From contig PMUI01000043.1 of the NCBI GenBank assembly GCA_003166955.1, positions 1 through 43,440 on the forward strand: 43,440 bases of DNA, written 5' to 3'. This DNA is from Acidobacterium sp. (GTDB lineage: Bacteria; Acidobacteriota; Terriglobia; Terriglobales; Acidobacteriaceae). Position 1 is the stretch's first letter, and each line of letters begins with the position of its first letter. Both the position numbers and the translations under genes were made by a program. Shown piece by piece: positions 1-8,915 of the stretch. The notes beneath the pieces were generated by a model. It was not told the DNA's origin, made no database searches, and was given only the letters and a program-made list of their open reading frames with translations.

Positions 1-12
1 CACCCATTTCGG

Positions 13-1404
13 TTAAGGGCAGTCCGCACAGCTGGCATTGGCGTTGCCGTTGATGGCAATCCCCGCCGGCGACGCTATTCCCGCCCCCGTGAACGGCGAC
101 CCGCTCACCGTCCCACCCCCGCTGGTAAACGCGCTCACGCTGTTGGCGCCGCTCCCGCTGTTGACCACCCACACGTTGCTCGACGGATCGATCGCAATAC
201 TCGTCGGCAGGTTCAGTCCGTTGCCCGTGTACGCCTGCGTCTGCGTCCCCGCCGAGTTCAGCTCGTACAGCGTCTCGTTCGACGCCGTCACCCACGCGTT
301 TCCCGTCAGGTCGATCGCGATCCCTCCAGGCGTGCCCCCCAGCACCGTTCCCGTCGTCCCCAGCAGCGAGTTCCCCAGGTTGTCGAACTTCGACACCGCG
401 TCGCCCACGCTGTTGCCTACCCACACCCCGCCCGCCTGGTCCACCGCGATCGTCGTCGGCGCGTCCAGCCCGCCCCCCGTGTACTGGATCGCCAGCGTCC
501 ACGCATTCGGACCCGGGGGCGGCAGCGCCGGCTGAAACGCCGGGCCCGGCGTAATGATGTCGTACAGATTGCTCACGTTCCGCGCCGGATTCTGCGCGAT
601 GTTCATCGCCGCCGTGATCGTGTCCGTCGGATATACCGTCCCCGTCCCCGAGGGCGCCTGCCCGAACAGTATCCCGCACGCGGTCGAGTCGTTCGCCGTC
701 CCTCCCCCCGAGTTTATGCACGCTTCCAGAATGTCCGCCAGGCTGTTGATCGCGTACGTCGGCAGCACCGCTCCCGCGGGCAGCGTCCCCGGCATCGTCC
801 CCGTCGACGTGTTCACCACCTGCGCCGCCGCGTTGAATGCCAACCCAAGCCCGACTGTATTCGTCGCCGACGTCCCTACATTCGTGTAGCTCGTCGGGTT
901 CCCGCTCATGAACGGCGCCAGCGCCCATACCCCTGCCACCGTCGTCAGCTCGTTCATGTGGATGTGGGTGCCCGCGTTCAGATTCGAGCACGTGCCCAAT
1001 GCCACCATCAGCCCAAGGTTCGCATTCGTCTCGGCCCCCATCGTGTTCGCCAACGGCTGGCCACCCGTTCCCACCAGATACACCTGATCGGTCCCATTGA
1101 TGCAGTGCCACGTCGGGGGGAAGCTGAAGCTGCCCGTCGCACTCGTCGTCGGCAACGTCAGCCCTTCGCTCGTAAACACATTGGTCGCCCCCGATCCATA
1201 CCCTGTAGTCCCCGCCGCAAACAGCTGCAGCGTCATCGCCACCACCGGCTGCTGGCCGCCCGTCGCTTCCCCATGCGGACCCGAAAACACCGCCGGCGTC
1301 ACCGGATTCTTCGCCACGGTCGCCGTCCCGCTCCCGCATCCCGCCAGCGCCACCATCATCCCCGCCGCCACCAGCCCCAGCCCCGCTCTCCACCCTGCCC
1401 TCAT
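13..1404 (-). CDS. NHL-repeat surface lipoprotein
   Basis: Predicted lipoprotein of 463 residues. I chose the ATG at 1404 over the upstream TTG at 1431 because a GGGAGGT ribosome-binding site precedes it by about 7 bases and the protein then starts with a short basic, hydrophobic signal peptide ending in the lipobox LAGC (Cys at residue 23). The middle (about 30-300) is Gly/Thr/Ala-rich and unrecognised. The last third (about 305-463) holds Vgb/NHL-type beta-propeller repeats with the recurring pattern P-x-x-IAID-x-x-G-x-xWV. The last repeat stops short (GIAINGNANASCADCP), so the propeller looks incomplete. The same repeat type ends the neighbouring metalloprotease, suggesting a shared surface or binding role. 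No catalytic residues are seen. Confidence 0.8.
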   Translation of the reverse strand: MRAGWRAGLGLVAAGMMVALAGCGSGTATVAKNPVTPAVFSGPHGEATGGQQPVVAMTLQLFAAGTTGYGSGATNVFTSEGLTLPTTSATGSFSFPPTWHCINGTDQVYLVGTGGQPLANTMGAETNANLGLMVALGTCSNLNAGTHIHMNELTTVAGVWALAPFMSGNPTSYTNVGTSATNTVGLGLAFNAAAQVVNTSTGTMPGTLPAGAVLPTYAINSLADILEACINSGGGTANDSTACGILFGQAPSGTGTVYPTDTITAAMNIAQNPARNVSNLYDIITPGPAFQPALPPPGPNAWTLAIQYTGGGLDAPTTIAVDQAGGVWVGNSVGDAVSKFDNLGNSLLGTTGTVLGGTPGGIAIDLTGNAWVTASNETLYELNSAGTQTQAYTGNGLNLPTSIAIDPSSNVWVVNSGSGANSVSAFTSGGGTVSGSPFTGAGIASPAGIAINGNANASCADCP

Positions 1405-1536
1405 CGCCAACCTCCCACACACGCGTACCAATCCACATCACGTGCCGAACCGTGGTCCGTACACGTCCACAAAGTCCTTAATAAACCGGGACGCCAACTT
1501 TAGCACATTCCGGTTAGCCGTAGAAGACATTCCTGC

Positions 1537-4500
1537 CTACGGCTTCGAACCCGTTGTATTGTTCTTCGCTCCCTTCGCCAATGGGGCCGCTGGAGCCGCG
1601 GCGCCCAGAATTCTCGTCACGCTGTTATTGCCTTTGTCAGCGATCCAAACACTGCCGGCTACATCGATCGCAATCCCTCGCGGCGTCGACAGCGACCCCG
1701 CCGTAAAGCCAGTAGATGGTGACAACGCCGCGCCCGCATTCGAAAACAGGCTCACCGAGTTATTTCCGTTAGTAACCCATATCTGACTGTTACCGTCGAT
1801 GGCTATACCCACCGGTAGGTCAAGCCCACCGGCGCCGGAAGCAATCGCGTTCTGCGTCGAGCCTCCCTGACTGATCTCCTCCAGCAGCGTCGATCCCGTT
1901 CCCACGCTCCATACATTGCCGCCGCTGTCGATGGCAACAGCCATATTCCCGCCGGGATAAGCGCTCGAGTTCACGGCCGTTCCGTTTCCGGCCAACCCGC
2001 TTACGCCGCCGCTGCCATCGGCAATCCGAACCGTCTCTTCCGTCACCGTCAGGCTGCTGGTCGCGCTCGTAGATTTGTATTGAGGATTCATGGGATTAAA
2101 CGTCGCTGTCAGTGTGTACTTGCCCACCGGCAGGCTCGTCGTCCCCCCTGTCACGTCCACAGCAGACCCGCCGCCAGTCGGTGTCGCCGAGTAACTAAAG
2201 CCGCCTATATCCGGAGGAGCCGTAGTCGCATTCAGCACGGTTTCCCCGCCGCTGCCATAAGCGATCACCGTCGCAGGCGTCCAGTTAATGGTGGGCGTGA
2301 TCGTACCGCTCCCCGAAGCTGTCACCGTATAGGTGTCGTACGCAAAGACTGCGCATCCGTTCCAGCCCGGCGGGGAGGTCGGGAAGTTCTCCACATAAAC
2401 GTCAAAATTGCCGGTAGACGAGACCCAGGAATTACTCACCTGCGCCTGTATCTCCGTTGAGCTAACAACTGTGCGCGTCGCACCGTGGCCATTCACAACA
2501 ACGTTCGAGGCCGAACTGAAGCCCGTTCCGCTGATCGTCAGAGTGAACGTGGAGGCCCCCGCAACCGCCGAGCTCGGGCTCAGACTCGTAATAGTCAGCG
2601 GAGAATTTGTCGTGTTGAAGTTCGCATAGACCAAGGTTTCATCTTTGGCCGTCAAGCTCGCGGGATTCGTCGTTCCGTTCAGATCAAACGTCCAGCCAGC
2701 GAAGCTCCAGCCATCCGCAGTATCGGGGGTCGCCGTGAAAGTGAGTTGTGTTCCCCACGGATAAAAGCCGTTGTTGGTCGAAGCCGGAGTAATACTCGTC
2801 GTCCCTCCGCATGGAGGGCAACCGAAATTGGTGGCCGGCTGATACTGCGGAGTCACCGTGGCCGTGTAATTGGTGCTGCCGGATGGAAGAGAAGAAATCG
2901 TGTGCTGTACCGCGCCCCCATCACTCCAGTTCAGAAAGGCAAAGCGCGTGTTGTAACTGTACGGATACTCCGGTCCTTCTGCAGTAGGGAAGGAAAATGG
3001 ATTGAAATCCAGGGTATGCGATGTACCGGCGTTCCAAGTGGTCCCGTCGAGGGCGGGGTCGGGCGAAAAGCTCTTCGGCGTGTTCCAGTAACCGCTGTCG
3101 ACATAGGCCCATAGATTGTCGCTGAACTCATTCTGGATCGCATCCGCCGGAATCACGTTGACCGTATGCACCGGGTACTGGGTGAACTCAGCGTTGACCG
3201 CCTCAGGATTCCCGGTATCCGGCACATAAAACGTCTTGGGATTCGCCGAGATTCCGCCCGGAAGCCAGAGATACGGATACGTCGCGTTGAATTCGTAAAA
3301 ACTCCAGCCCGGATTCGGAGTCGCCGTTAGCGTCGCCTCCTGCCGAGCCACAAAGAACTCACCACTAGCACCGGTGTACGTCTGCGGCGCCGGAGACACG
3401 TTTACGCCGCCCTCGCCGGTCGGGAACGCAGTCTCGGTGTACGGAACCAGCTGAATGAAATTCGCGGAATAGGTAGCGACTGCCGGCGCAGTCGTTGGAA
3501 ACGCAGGACTGCCATCTCCCGGCGCCACCGTAATCGTGTGGGTCTGCGCGGTCGAATCGCTCCATCGCCCGTACGTGTAGTAGAAGCCTGGAGCTTCAAC
3601 CCCGGGATCACCGCTGTTTTCGATAATTCCGCTCAGCGTCTGCACATCAGTGCCGACGCTTAGCGTGTGCGTCGTGTTCAGCGCCCACGAACCACTGACG
3701 GCAAATTGCACCGGAGTGGTATAGGACGTGCCATCGACACTCACCGACAGCCCCACTGGGTTCGACGTGATCGTGACCTTCGTCGGCGCACTGCCATACA
3801 GCCGCAGAATGGCTTCCTTGTCTCCCGCGGAATAATCCTGGTTCCCCAAGCCCGGCAATCCTTCCACTCCCTGCAGTGGAATGCCGGGAGGGATCGTCTC
3901 GATCACCGGACCACCATCACGCGAGTCCACATAGGACGGATACTGCATCACCGAGGCGTAATCGTAGGGCGCTAGCAGCTGCTGGTTCTGCGTGTTGATC
4001 GCAAACTCCCCCGCCCACGATCCCTTGATCACGTTGTCGTAATTCATCGTCACAAAGCTGTCGCGGTCCGTGCGCGTCTGCTCGTGATAGAGCCCAACAA
4101 TGTGTCCCATCTCATGCAGGAGAGTTGCCATGTTGCAATCCGTGTTGCAATTCAGATTGACGGGAACAGGGTTGTAGTAGGGATATCCGACCGAGGTGAC
4201 ATCGCCGGCGCCGCCGGTGCCGCTCAAAGTAATGTCCACATAGACTGTCGGAGGGGTGCCTACCACCAGATCAATATTCGTCCACTGCAGCGTAGGGCCG
4301 AAATCGGAATTGAACTGGTCGATCGCTGCGATCAGATTGGTGCCCTGGTCCGAGTTGTTTTCGATCTTGTAATAGATAGGGTTCGGCCACAGTGAAGCCG
4401 AATTGGCGACTCCCACCGCTTGAGGCGCAGGGCCTACGGTTGCCGGCCGAGGCGCGCCGCTTGTTGACTGGGCTATGGAAATCGCGTTCACAACGAGAAC

Positions 4501-4560
4501 AGCCACAGCGGCAAGGCAGAGCCGCACGGACCGTGACACAAGTCCTGTAGACCTGAACAT
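1537..4560 (-). CDS. Secreted astacin-type metalloprotease with Ig-like and NHL domains
   Basis: Exported zinc protease of about 1007 residues. Residues 1-31 form a signal peptide (hydrophobic run then AISIAQS). The extended astacin zinc motif HEMGHIVGLYHE lies at residues 149-160, followed by QTRTDRD and a Met-turn SVMQY near 205, so the metzincin site appears complete. Residues about 300-620 hold repeats of the InlB B-repeat kind (GWSFxxWxxDxxx, HTLSVGT). A TIG/IPT domain starts near 656 (LTITSLSPSSAVAGASTFTL), an Ig-like/MBG domain lies about 760-840, and roughly three NHL repeats end the protein. ATG 4560 is chosen for its signal peptide. An in-frame start at 4662 would add 34 residues without a signal, and its AAAGGAG sits directly against the ATG. 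Probably degrades external protein or remodels the surface. Confidence 0.85.
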   Translation of the reverse strand: MFRSTGLVSRSVRLCLAAVAVLVVNAISIAQSTSGAPRPATVGPAPQAVGVANSASLWPNPIYYKIENNSDQGTNLIAAIDQFNSDFGPTLQWTNIDLVVGTPPTVYVDITLSGTGGAGDVTSVGYPYYNPVPVNLNCNTDCNMATLLHEMGHIVGLYHEQTRTDRDSFVTMNYDNVIKGSWAGEFAINTQNQQLLAPYDYASVMQYPSYVDSRDGGPVIETIPPGIPLQGVEGLPGLGNQDYSAGDKEAILRLYGSAPTKVTITSNPVGLSVSVDGTSYTTPVQFAVSGSWALNTTHTLSVGTDVQTLSGIIENSGDPGVEAPGFYYTYGRWSDSTAQTHTITVAPGDGSPAFPTTAPAVATYSANFIQLVPYTETAFPTGEGGVNVSPAPQTYTGASGEFFVARQEATLTATPNPGWSFYEFNATYPYLWLPGGISANPKTFYVPDTGNPEAVNAEFTQYPVHTVNVIPADAIQNEFSDNLWAYVDSGYWNTPKSFSPDPALDGTTWNAGTSHTLDFNPFSFPTAEGPEYPYSYNTRFAFLNWSDGGAVQHTISSLPSGSTNYTATVTPQYQPATNFGCPPCGGTTSITPASTNNGFYPWGTQLTFTATPDTADGWSFAGWTFDLNGTTNPASLTAKDETLVYANFNTTNSPLTITSLSPSSAVAGASTFTLTISGTGFSSASNVVVNGHGATRTVVSSTEIQAQVSNSWVSSTGNFDVYVENFPTSPPGWNGCAVFAYDTYTVTASGSGTITPTINWTPATVIAYGSGGETVLNATTAPPDIGGFSYSATPTGGGSAVDVTGGTTSLPVGKYTLTATFNPMNPQYKSTSATSSLTVTEETVRIADGSGGVSGLAGNGTAVNSSAYPGGNMAVAIDSGGNVWSVGTGSTLLEEISQGGSTQNAIASGAGGLDLPVGIAIDGNSQIWVTNGNNSVSLFSNAGAALSPSTGFTAGSLSTPRGIAIDVAGSVWIADKGNNSVTRILGAAAPAAPLAKGAKNNTTGSKP

Positions 4561-4930
4561 GGAAGGACACCCGCGCTGAGGAATAGGGTCCGCACTACCA
4601 CTGCAGAGTGCCAGGATCCTGCAACGCGCCATTGCCTCTGTCAATCTTGTGAGCAAATGCATCTCCTTTGCGACATCTCGAATCTCCAGTCACTGCACGC
4701 CTCCGCGCTCTCCCTTCATTTCCACACTCAACCCGGAATTTGCACACAAATAATCCCAGGAACACCGAACCTTCACATGCCATAATCGCGAGCAACGGAA
4801 GAGAAATCTTCCTGGAGAAGAGAGCAGGCTGTCGCCTCACGAGGATCGGCAACGACCCTCATGGACCCTCCGGGAAACTGGGCGTTTCAGACGGCGGCCA
4901 GCAGGCTCTCGCAGCATGGGCTCTCGGGGC

Positions 4931-5060
4931 GTTCGGGTCAGTGGGCTCAACCCCGCAGTACCCGAACAGCTTCGGAGTACGAAGTTGTGATCCGGTAGCC
5001 GAAGCCGGATCTTCGCAAGTTCGGACAGAAGGGGCGAAATCCCGCGAGGAGTTTCGCCCC
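4931..5060 (+). ncRNA. Candidate structured RNA or riboswitch-like leader
   Basis: Four helices follow each other on the plus strand. GTTCGGGT (4931-4938) pairs with ACCCGAAC (4960-4967). CTTCG (4970-4974) pairs with CGAAG (4980-4984). GATCCGG (4989-4995) pairs with CCGGATC (5005-5011). GGGGCGAAA (5031-5039) pairs with TTTCGCCCC (5052-5060). GTTCGG recurs at 5019-5024 and could compete for CCGAAC at 4962-4967, which would close a junction around the two middle hairpins. Mutually exclusive pairing before a terminator-like stem is what a switch looks like. I do not recognise a known class. The next gene downstream on this strand is the Ig-like protein at 5266. A stand-alone small RNA is equally possible. 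Confidence 0.4.
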
Positions 5061-5066
5061 TTCGCT
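5031..5066 (+). terminator. Terminator-like hairpin without a clean U-tract
   Basis: Perfect 9-bp stem GGGGCGAAA/TTTCGCCCC with a 12-base loop (5040-5051), followed by TTCGCTTTCT. The T-rich tail is interrupted, so intrinsic termination is plausible but not certain. The stem is the last of the hairpin chain starting at 4931. Confidence 0.45.
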
Positions 5067-5265
5067 TTCTCCTCGAATAGCAATCCGGCGCATTCTCCGC
5101 TACAACTCCGGTAACCAAATCAGGGGTACGCCCTCCCTGAAAGTGGGATACCACGGTCACCAACCCCTCCCTATAGTCCAGACAGATTCCAGCCAGGTAG
5201 ATGGAAGATACAAGCCGCCCAGGCTTTCCCCTCTCCCGGCGACGGCAATCTCGGGGCATCGTTCT

Positions 5266-5970
5266 ATGAAAAAGCTGTTCGACCTTTCTGCTTTGGTCTC
5301 TCCGCGTGTGCTGCTGGGCGTGGGGCTCGTCACAGTCACGTCGTTCTTCGGTGGAACGGGCTGCAGCACTGGGTACTCGCTCACCGGCATCAACGTTCAG
5401 CCAACGCAGGCCTGCGTTTACCCCGGCACAACGGCCCAGTTCAAGGCCTACGGCACCTTTACCGAAGGCAACCACGCCGTGAGGGTCGAGGATGTCTCTA
5501 GTCAGGTCACCTGGTCCACGAGCCTTCCTGACCTCGCGACTGTCAGCACTTCCGGTATGGCAACCTCCACCGGCAACTATGTTGGAAACACTCCCGTCAT
5601 CGCCACCACCACCGGCGAATTTGGCTTCCTCACGAATAGCGGCAACCTTGTGGTCTCAACTACATGCGTTACCTCATCCATTACAAAGCCCTTCTCGCTG
5701 AACATTATTCCTGGTAATCAGAATCTCACCGTCGGCCAGACACTGCAGCCCCTCGCCATCGCCACTTACAGCAACAATGGATCGCCCGCGGATCTCTCTC
5801 GTCAGGTGACCTGGGAATCCAGTGACGCAACCGTCGCCACCGTCGATGCCTCTGGTCTCATCGCCGCAGTGGGCGCCGGTGACGCTGTCATCACCGCTCG
5901 GGCGCGTACCGCCGACGGCGCAATCGTGACCGCTACGCAAACCGTTCACCTTCAGGCCGACAGTCAATAG
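5266..5970 (+). CDS. Exported Ig-like (BIG2) domain protein
   Basis: Protein of 234 residues. ATG 5266 is chosen over an in-frame start at 5143 because MKKLFDL begins a normal signal peptide with a hydrophobic run (VLLGVGLVTVTSFF) ending at GGTGCS. The Cys may be lipidated, although the -3 position is not the usual Leu. Residues about 40-130 look like a divergent Ig-like domain (VYPGTTAQFKAYGTF). Residues about 144-230 are a clear BIG2 domain with the usual sequence marks (LTVGQTLQPLAIATYSN, VTWESSDATVATVD, GLIAAVGAGDAVITA). BIG2 domains act as stalks or adhesive modules, so a cell-surface structural role is likely. It is single-gene: a strong terminator follows at 6014. Confidence 0.85.
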   Translation: MKKLFDLSALVSPRVLLGVGLVTVTSFFGGTGCSTGYSLTGINVQPTQACVYPGTTAQFKAYGTFTEGNHAVRVEDVSSQVTWSTSLPDLATVSTSGMATSTGNYVGNTPVIATTTGEFGFLTNSGNLVVSTTCVTSSITKPFSLNIIPGNQNLTVGQTLQPLAIATYSNNGSPADLSRQVTWESSDATVATVDASGLIAAVGAGDAVITARARTADGAIVTATQTVHLQADSQ

Positions 5971-6013
5971 CGAAGTTCAACCCGCAGCAGCACGTAACAA
6001 GTGTGGGTTTGCG

Positions 6014-6050
6014 AAGCGTCTGCTAAACCGCAGACGCTTTGTCGTTTTCC
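6014..6050 (+). terminator. Rho-independent terminator of the BIG2 gene
   Basis: AAGCGTCTGC (6014-6023) and GCAGACGCTT (6030-6039) form a perfect 10-bp stem with a 6-base loop, followed by a T-rich run TTGTCGTTTT. It lies 43 bases after the stop codon of the Ig-like gene. Confidence 0.8.
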
Positions 6051-6187
6051 CCGGACCAAATCCGCCTTCCAATTTCCAGCCTGCCGTCGTAGTAACGAGA
6101 TGAATACAGGAACCTCCCAAGTACACCCTTTCGTGATTGACAGCAGGTAACTTTCGATACACTGATCTCCCCCGTGGAAAAGAACGA

Positions 6188-7207
6188 ATGGAACGGAACG
6201 AACAGAAATACGCGCAAGACCTTTATGACGGCCTGACGGGTCGTTTTTCTCCCGTCGCGGATCAGTCTCAGATTGCCACCACCGGCGGCGGCGTCCAGTG
6301 GCGTTGCTCCGCACAGCGCGGCTCTCGATCCTGCTGGGTGGGTTGTTTTGAAGTCGGCGGCCCCGAATTCCTCACCTTCTTCGAGACCGACGCAAAAAAA
6401 CTCGCAACCGCCAGAACCTCGTCTCAGTCTGAAACCATCGACGCCATCTGGACCTGGCTCGACGGCGCACCCCTCTCCCTCATGTACGAACGCTATTGCT
6501 TCGTCGACTGGGAAAGGCGCAGGCTCATGTCGATTCGCGACCAGGCGCTGAAGACCTTTCCGAATCTGGCATCGGCCGCCCGCAACGAGCTCACCGTCAC
6601 CCCTTCCGGTGTCTCCCATCTTTGGTTTCGCACCGGCTCACGATCCGCCCACGTCCATTTCCCTTCCCGCCACGACATTCCCGAGGCCCTCTTCTACTGG
6701 GACGACTGCGAGCTGTTCCGCTTTGACGCTCCGGACCGCGCCGCCCTGGCCACCGTCCTCTCCTGCTGGCTCGTCGAAAACGCCCCGCCCTCTGCCCTGC
6801 GCAAAGAATTTCCCTGGCTTCACATCGGCCGCCTCGCCGACTTCTACGAAAACGGCAATCCCGTGGAAGGCGAGTTCCTCGAGAGCTGGGATCAGATGGA
6901 GGGCGTCTATGAAGGGTCGCGCTTTCCACCCAGGACCCTGGTTCTGCCCTTCATCGCTGAGCTGCGCCGCGCCGGTTACGACCGCAAGCTCCGTGCCGGT
7001 CAGTCCATCTGGTCCCTGATCGTCTCACGATCGCGCCGATCGCGCCTGCGTCCAGAGCAGCCCCTGGTCTCGTTTCAGTTCCGTGAGAGCACCATGGAAG
7101 TCTTCTCCAGCAATCAGGGCGAGGAACGCATCTTCGAGATCCCCATTGCCCTTTCCGACACGGTGCAGCGCGTCCTCCAGCGCCTCCTCGAGCGTCCCAT
7201 CGACTGA
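6188..7207 (+). CDS. Hypothetical protein, soluble, 339 residues
   Basis: I do not recognise this protein. The ATG at 6188 follows GGAAAAGA and is preferred to a TTG at 6137. It has no signal peptide or membrane segment and is rich in Arg, Trp and Phe, with aromatic stretches such as LWFRTGS, YWDDCELFRFD and EFPWLHIGRLADFYENG. Cys occurs in CSAQRGSRSCWVGC (about residues 38-52), a CxxC-like spacing that could bind metal, but no known motif is complete. Codon use resembles the neighbours, so it is probably a genuine resident gene. It is transcribed alone, after a terminator and 165 bases before the Gfo/Idh gene. Confidence 0.7.
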   Translation: MERNEQKYAQDLYDGLTGRFSPVADQSQIATTGGGVQWRCSAQRGSRSCWVGCFEVGGPEFLTFFETDAKKLATARTSSQSETIDAIWTWLDGAPLSLMYERYCFVDWERRRLMSIRDQALKTFPNLASAARNELTVTPSGVSHLWFRTGSRSAHVHFPSRHDIPEALFYWDDCELFRFDAPDRAALATVLSCWLVENAPPSALRKEFPWLHIGRLADFYENGNPVEGEFLESWDQMEGVYEGSRFPPRTLVLPFIAELRRAGYDRKLRAGQSIWSLIVSRSRRSRLRPEQPLVSFQFRESTMEVFSSNQGEERIFEIPIALSDTVQRVLQRLLERPID

Positions 7208-7372
7208 TCCCGCTCTCCGGTCCTCACGCCTTCCCGCCGCTGCTCTGCCTCTGCGCCGCGGGACTATACTGGCCTCTGCTCTTTCGCCGCGGCAGAAAAC
7301 ACGCTTCGGCCACTGCTGCAAAAAAGCCGCCCGCCAGACCGGCCGCTCAGTTCACGCTTCCATGGAGACAGC

Positions 7373-8695
7373 ATGATCACTCGTCGCGAATTCCTGGACA
7401 CCATGGCGATCGGCGCTGCCGGCCTCGCCGTCGGCAACACTGCGAAAAGCTATGCGCAGATCGTCGGCGCCAACGACCGCCTCAACTTCGCCATCATCGG
7501 GCTCCACAGCCGCGGCTTTGCCCATCTTTCCGCCCTCGCCGCCAACCGCGACACCGCCCGCCTCGCCTGCATCTGCGACGTCGAGACCAACTTCATGGGC
7601 AAGTTCGCGGCCGAGGCCCAGAAGGAACTCGGCTACACACCGCAGTCCGAGGGCGACTTCCGCAGAGTTCTCGAGCGCAAGGATATCGACGCCATCTCCA
7701 TCGCAACTCCCGACCACTGGCATGCGCCCATGGCCATCGCTGGTGTCCAGGCCGGCAAGCACGTCTATGTCGAAAAGCCCTGCAGCCATAACCCCGCTGA
7801 GGGCGCGCTGCTGATCGCCGCGCAAAAGAAATACGGCAAGCTCGTGCAGATGGGCACCCAGCAGCGCTCCTCGCCGCACACCATCGAAATCGTCCAGAAA
7901 ATTCACGACGGCCTCATCGGTCGTCCCTACTACGCCATGGCCTGGTATGTGAACACGCGCAAGTCCATTGGCTACGGCAAAGAGGTGCCCGTCCCGCCCA
8001 CGCTCAACTGGGATCTCTGGCAAGGCCCCGCTCCGCGCCAGCCTTATAAGGACAACGTCCAGCCCTACAACTGGCACTGGTTTCGCGTCTGGGGCACCGG
8101 CGAGACCCTCAACAACGGCACCCACGAGGTCGACGTCTGCCGCTGGGCCCTCGGCGTCGACTATCCCAACCGCGTCTCCGCCAACGGTGGACGCTACCAG
8201 TTCAAGGATGACTGGCAGTTCTACGACACCCTGGTCACCAACTTCGAATACGACGACAAACTCATCTGCTGGGACGGCCGCTGCTGTTCCGGCACAAGAA
8301 TCTACAACCGCGACCGTGGCTCCAGCATTCTCGGCACCACCGGCTCCGTCATCGTCGACCGCGATGGCTACGAGGTCTACGATCTCGGCGGCCACAAGAC
8401 CGGGGAGTTCAAAGTGCAAAAGGAAGCGACCTCCTCATCCGACCTGGTCGGCCGTGACTCCATGACCGACGCCCACTTCGCCAACTTCATCGCCGGCGTC
8501 ACTAAAGGCGAGAAGCTCCGCTCTCCGGTCGAAGTCGGCAACGTCGCCGTCACCATGCTGCAGTTGTCGAACATCGCCTGGGAAGTCCAGCGCGAGCTCA
8601 AGCTCGATGCCAGCAACGGCAAAATCGTCGGCGATGATGAAGCCATGAAAGGCTGGAACCGCGAATACGAAAAAGGCTGGGAGCCGCATCTGTGA
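7373..8695 (+). CDS. Tat-exported Gfo/Idh/MocA-family oxidoreductase
   Basis: NAD(P)-dependent oxidoreductase of 440 residues. ATG 7373 follows GGAGA. The N-terminus has a Tat-type signal (TRREFLDTMAIGAAGLAVG). A Rossmann segment (LNFAIIGLHSRG) starts near residue 38, and the family's EKP motif appears as YVEKPCSHNP. The C-terminal half has the expected substrate-domain features, including GTGETLNNGTHEVDVCRWAL with the conserved His and Asp region. Exported members of this family occur next to TIM-barrel isomerases in gene sets for carbohydrate breakdown, including 3-keto-glycoside routes. The next gene on the same strand is such an isomerase. The exact sugar substrate cannot be told from the sequence. 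Confidence 0.9.
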   Translation: MITRREFLDTMAIGAAGLAVGNTAKSYAQIVGANDRLNFAIIGLHSRGFAHLSALAANRDTARLACICDVETNFMGKFAAEAQKELGYTPQSEGDFRRVLERKDIDAISIATPDHWHAPMAIAGVQAGKHVYVEKPCSHNPAEGALLIAAQKKYGKLVQMGTQQRSSPHTIEIVQKIHDGLIGRPYYAMAWYVNTRKSIGYGKEVPVPPTLNWDLWQGPAPRQPYKDNVQPYNWHWFRVWGTGETLNNGTHEVDVCRWALGVDYPNRVSANGGRYQFKDDWQFYDTLVTNFEYDDKLICWDGRCCSGTRIYNRDRGSSILGTTGSVIVDRDGYEVYDLGGHKTGEFKVQKEATSSSDLVGRDSMTDAHFANFIAGVTKGEKLRSPVEVGNVAVTMLQLSNIAWEVQRELKLDASNGKIVGDDEAMKGWNREYEKGWEPHL

Positions 8696-8781
8696 CGGGT
8701 TCGAGCAATCATGAAACACGGCCCGCGGGCGCCAACTGGATGACCCAAATTGGGGCAACAATGATCGCTTTGAAATGCTCT

Positions 8782-8834
8782 GTCATCCTGAGCGAGCCTT
8801 CCGATAAATCAGCGCGCGTGCTTTTCGCGCGCTG
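8782..8834. repeat. Dispersed repeat: GTCATCCTGAGCG plus GCGCGC hairpin
   Basis: The 13-mer GTCATCCTGAGCG (8782-8794) recurs exactly at 31430-31442 and with one change at 30494-30506. It is followed here by a 9-bp hairpin, CAGCGCGCG (8810-8818) with CGCGCGCTG (8826-8834) and loop TGCTTTT. A very similar hairpin with GCTTTT loop follows the 30494 copy. The hairpin may also terminate the Gfo/Idh transcript, and it separates that gene from the isomerase gene. Confidence 0.65.
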
Positions 8835-8915
8835 AAACAATTCAGCCGCGAGTCGAATGGACCTGCATTTCCTCGCTCGTCGAGCCGCAATCGTTTCTCA
8901 GAGAAGAGGCACTTG

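Larger units (their letters stand above)
4561..5265. other. Gene-free stretch between divergent surface-protein genes
   Basis: About 700 bases without a convincing gene. Open frames here lack ribosome-binding sites and recognisable protein features. It should contain the divergent promoters for the metalloprotease (minus) and the Ig-like protein (plus). Its notable content is the chain of hairpins at 4931-5060 listed separately. Confidence 0.6.

Noticed and set aside
4989-5011. Similarity of GGTAGCCGAAGCCGG to the end of a GEMM (cyclic di-GMP) riboswitch
   Set aside because: The conserved first part of GEMM, with its GACGCAAAGC-type core, is absent, so the likeness is only a few bases.
4668-5114. 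148-codon plus-strand frame in the spacer before the BIG2 gene
   Set aside because: No ribosome-binding site, atypical composition, and it runs through the hairpin chain at 4931-5060.
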